Shown piece by piece: positions 6,076 through 6,744 of a stretch of DNA of 6,744 nucleotides (its first letter is position 1; every line of letters starts with the position of its first letter). Made by a program: the position numbers and the translations under genes. Below the pieces are notes generated by a model. That model saw only the letters and a list, made by a program, of their open reading frames with translations, had not been told where the DNA came from and did no database searches. This DNA comes from NORP240 sp942492445 (GTDB taxonomy: Bacteria > Pseudomonadota > Gammaproteobacteria > Pseudomonadales > Pseudohongiellaceae), in contig CALOEW010000080.1 of the NCBI GenBank assembly GCA_942492445.1, positions 1 to 6,744 of the forward strand, read 5' to 3'.

Positions 6076-6091
6076 TGTGACTGTAATCTGA
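6076..6091. promoter_or_regulatory. CRP/Vfr-like imperfect site
   Basis: TGTGA (6076-6080), six bases, then TCTGA (6087-6091) matches eight of the ten key positions of the CRP consensus TGTGA-N6-TCACA. Its centre at 6083.5 lies about 41.5 bases before the yicC transcription start predicted from the -10 at 6113-6118, which is where class II CRP activators bind. The right half-site is degenerate, so binding is a hypothesis. Confidence 0.25.
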
Positions 6092-6118
6092 CCATTCCCG
6101 GCCGGATTGCGCTAGAAT
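6088..6118 (+). promoter_or_regulatory. candidate promoter for yicC
   Basis: TAGAAT at 6113-6118 matches five of six -10 bases. CTGACC at 6088-6093 matches four of six -35 bases, with a long spacer of 19 bases. The start would be near 6125, giving a leader of about 40 bases. The poor spacing suggests either a weak promoter or one that needs an activator. Confidence 0.4.
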
Positions 6119-6161
6119 TGCCGGGCTCCTGTGCAATTCAGCTTCAATGATCGGGAATGGT
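6091..6161. repeat. 10-bp inverted repeat spanning the yicC leader
   Basis: ACCATTCCCG at 6091-6100 is the exact reverse complement of CGGGAATGGT at 6152-6161, with 51 bases between. The right arm contains the GGGA ribosome-binding sequence of yicC. The left arm overlaps the candidate -35. A second, smaller dyad lies inside: GAATTGC at 6115-6121 and GCAATTC at 6133-6139. The repeats are certain; a function is not. Confidence 0.45.
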
Positions 6162-6164
6162 AAT

Positions 6165-6744
6165 ATGATCTACAGCATGACGGCGTTTGCACGACGCCAA
6201 CTGGACGAAGAGTGGGGCTCCCTGACCTGGGAGATCCGCTCCGTAAATCATCGTTACCTGGAAAACAGTATCAGGCTGCCGGATACCCTGCGAAGTCTGG
6301 AGCCCCGGGTGCGAGAAACCCTGCGCAACAAGCTGAGCCGGGGCAAGGTGGAATGTCAGCTGCGCTATCAGCCCAACGCACAACTGTCTCAACAATTGCA
6401 ACTCAACCTGGAGCTCATCGCCCAGCTCAGTGAGGCTTCCGAAACCGTGCAACAGATCGCCAGCAACGCGGCCCCGCTCGCGGTGGCCGATATACTGGGC
6501 TGGCCGGGCCTGATCGAGGAGCAGGAAGCCGACTCGGACGAGCTGCAGCAACAGGCCATGCACCTGTTCGAGCTGGCCGTCGACGACCTCCTTGCCACTC
6601 GCGGGCGTGAAGGCCAGGAGCTGGGGAAACTGATTGAGCAGCGTCTGCAGAGTATTACCGCGATCGTCAAAGAAGTGCGGGGGCTGCTACCCGACATCCT
6701 GCAACGACAACGCGACAATATCGTTTCCCGGCTCGGTGAACTGA
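6165..6744 (+). CDS. yicC: YicC family endoribonuclease, N-terminal part (cut by right edge)
   Basis: Translation from the ATG at 6165 gives 193 codons without a stop before the window ends, against about 287 residues for full-length E. coli YicC. The N-terminus reads MIYSMTAFARR, close to MIRSMTAYARRE of E. coli. Further family landmarks follow: SVNHRYLE at about 27-34, RLPDTLRSLEPRVRE, SRGKVECQLRY, DILGWPGLIEEQE and TRGREGQELGKLIEQRL. This is the YicC-like N-terminal domain; the conserved C-terminal domain (DUF1732) lies mostly beyond the edge. YicC/YloC proteins are now described as endoribonucleases, and the E. coli member has been linked to turnover of the small RNA RyhB. GGGA at 6153-6156 sits 8 bases before the ATG. 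An earlier ATG at 6157 is out of frame. The gene is divergent from rph, and in relatives gmk usually follows. Confidence 0.95.
   Translation, partial: MIYSMTAFARRQLDEEWGSLTWEIRSVNHRYLENSIRLPDTLRSLEPRVRETLRNKLSRGKVECQLRYQPNAQLSQQLQLNLELIAQLSEASETVQQIASNAAPLAVADILGWPGLIEEQEADSDELQQQAMHLFELAVDDLLATRGREGQELGKLIEQRLQSITAIVKEVRGLLPDILQRQRDNIVSRLGEL

Overview
The window is about 6.7 kb of gene-dense chromosomal housekeeping DNA, with a GC content that looks to be in the mid-50s. It almost certainly comes from a gammaproteobacterium of the Pseudomonas, Marinobacter or Cellvibrio type. The gene order combines two known neighbourhoods. Enterobacteria carry radC / coaBC-dut-slmA / pyrE-rph / yicC, and pseudomonads carry radC / coaBC-dut-algC-argB / pyrE-crc-rph / yicC. 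Here algC-argB is followed by slmA, and both dut and crc are missing from their usual slots.

Layout from left to right: the first codons of radC (minus strand, leaving the left edge); a divergent intergenic region; coaBC (coenzyme A synthesis); algC (phosphomannomutase/phosphoglucomutase, sugar nucleotides for exopolysaccharide and LPS); argB (arginine synthesis); slmA (TetR-fold nucleoid-occlusion factor). These four plus-strand genes are separated by 57, 67 and 29 bp. The convergent minus-strand pair rph-pyrE (RNase PH and orotate phosphoribosyltransferase) follows, with only 27 bp between the slmA and pyrE stop codons. A 173-bp divergent promoter region then leads into yicC (endoribonuclease family), which is cut by the right edge.

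The genes share no single pathway. They form a conserved chromosomal block that links cofactor, pyrimidine, arginine and envelope-sugar synthesis with RNA turnover and division control. Every complete gene has its key active-site motifs, and I see no frameshift, mobile element, tRNA, rRNA or CRISPR. No stretch above 300 bases lacks a gene.

I see no undescribed multi-gene system. The most interesting signals are regulatory. One is a perfect 18-bp palindrome in the algC-argB gap that resembles the SlmA-binding site and lies two genes upstream of slmA. The other is the yicC leader, which has a long-range 10-bp inverted repeat covering the ribosome-binding site and a CRP-like half-palindrome at the position expected for a class II activator. 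The lost dut and crc genes are also worth following up.
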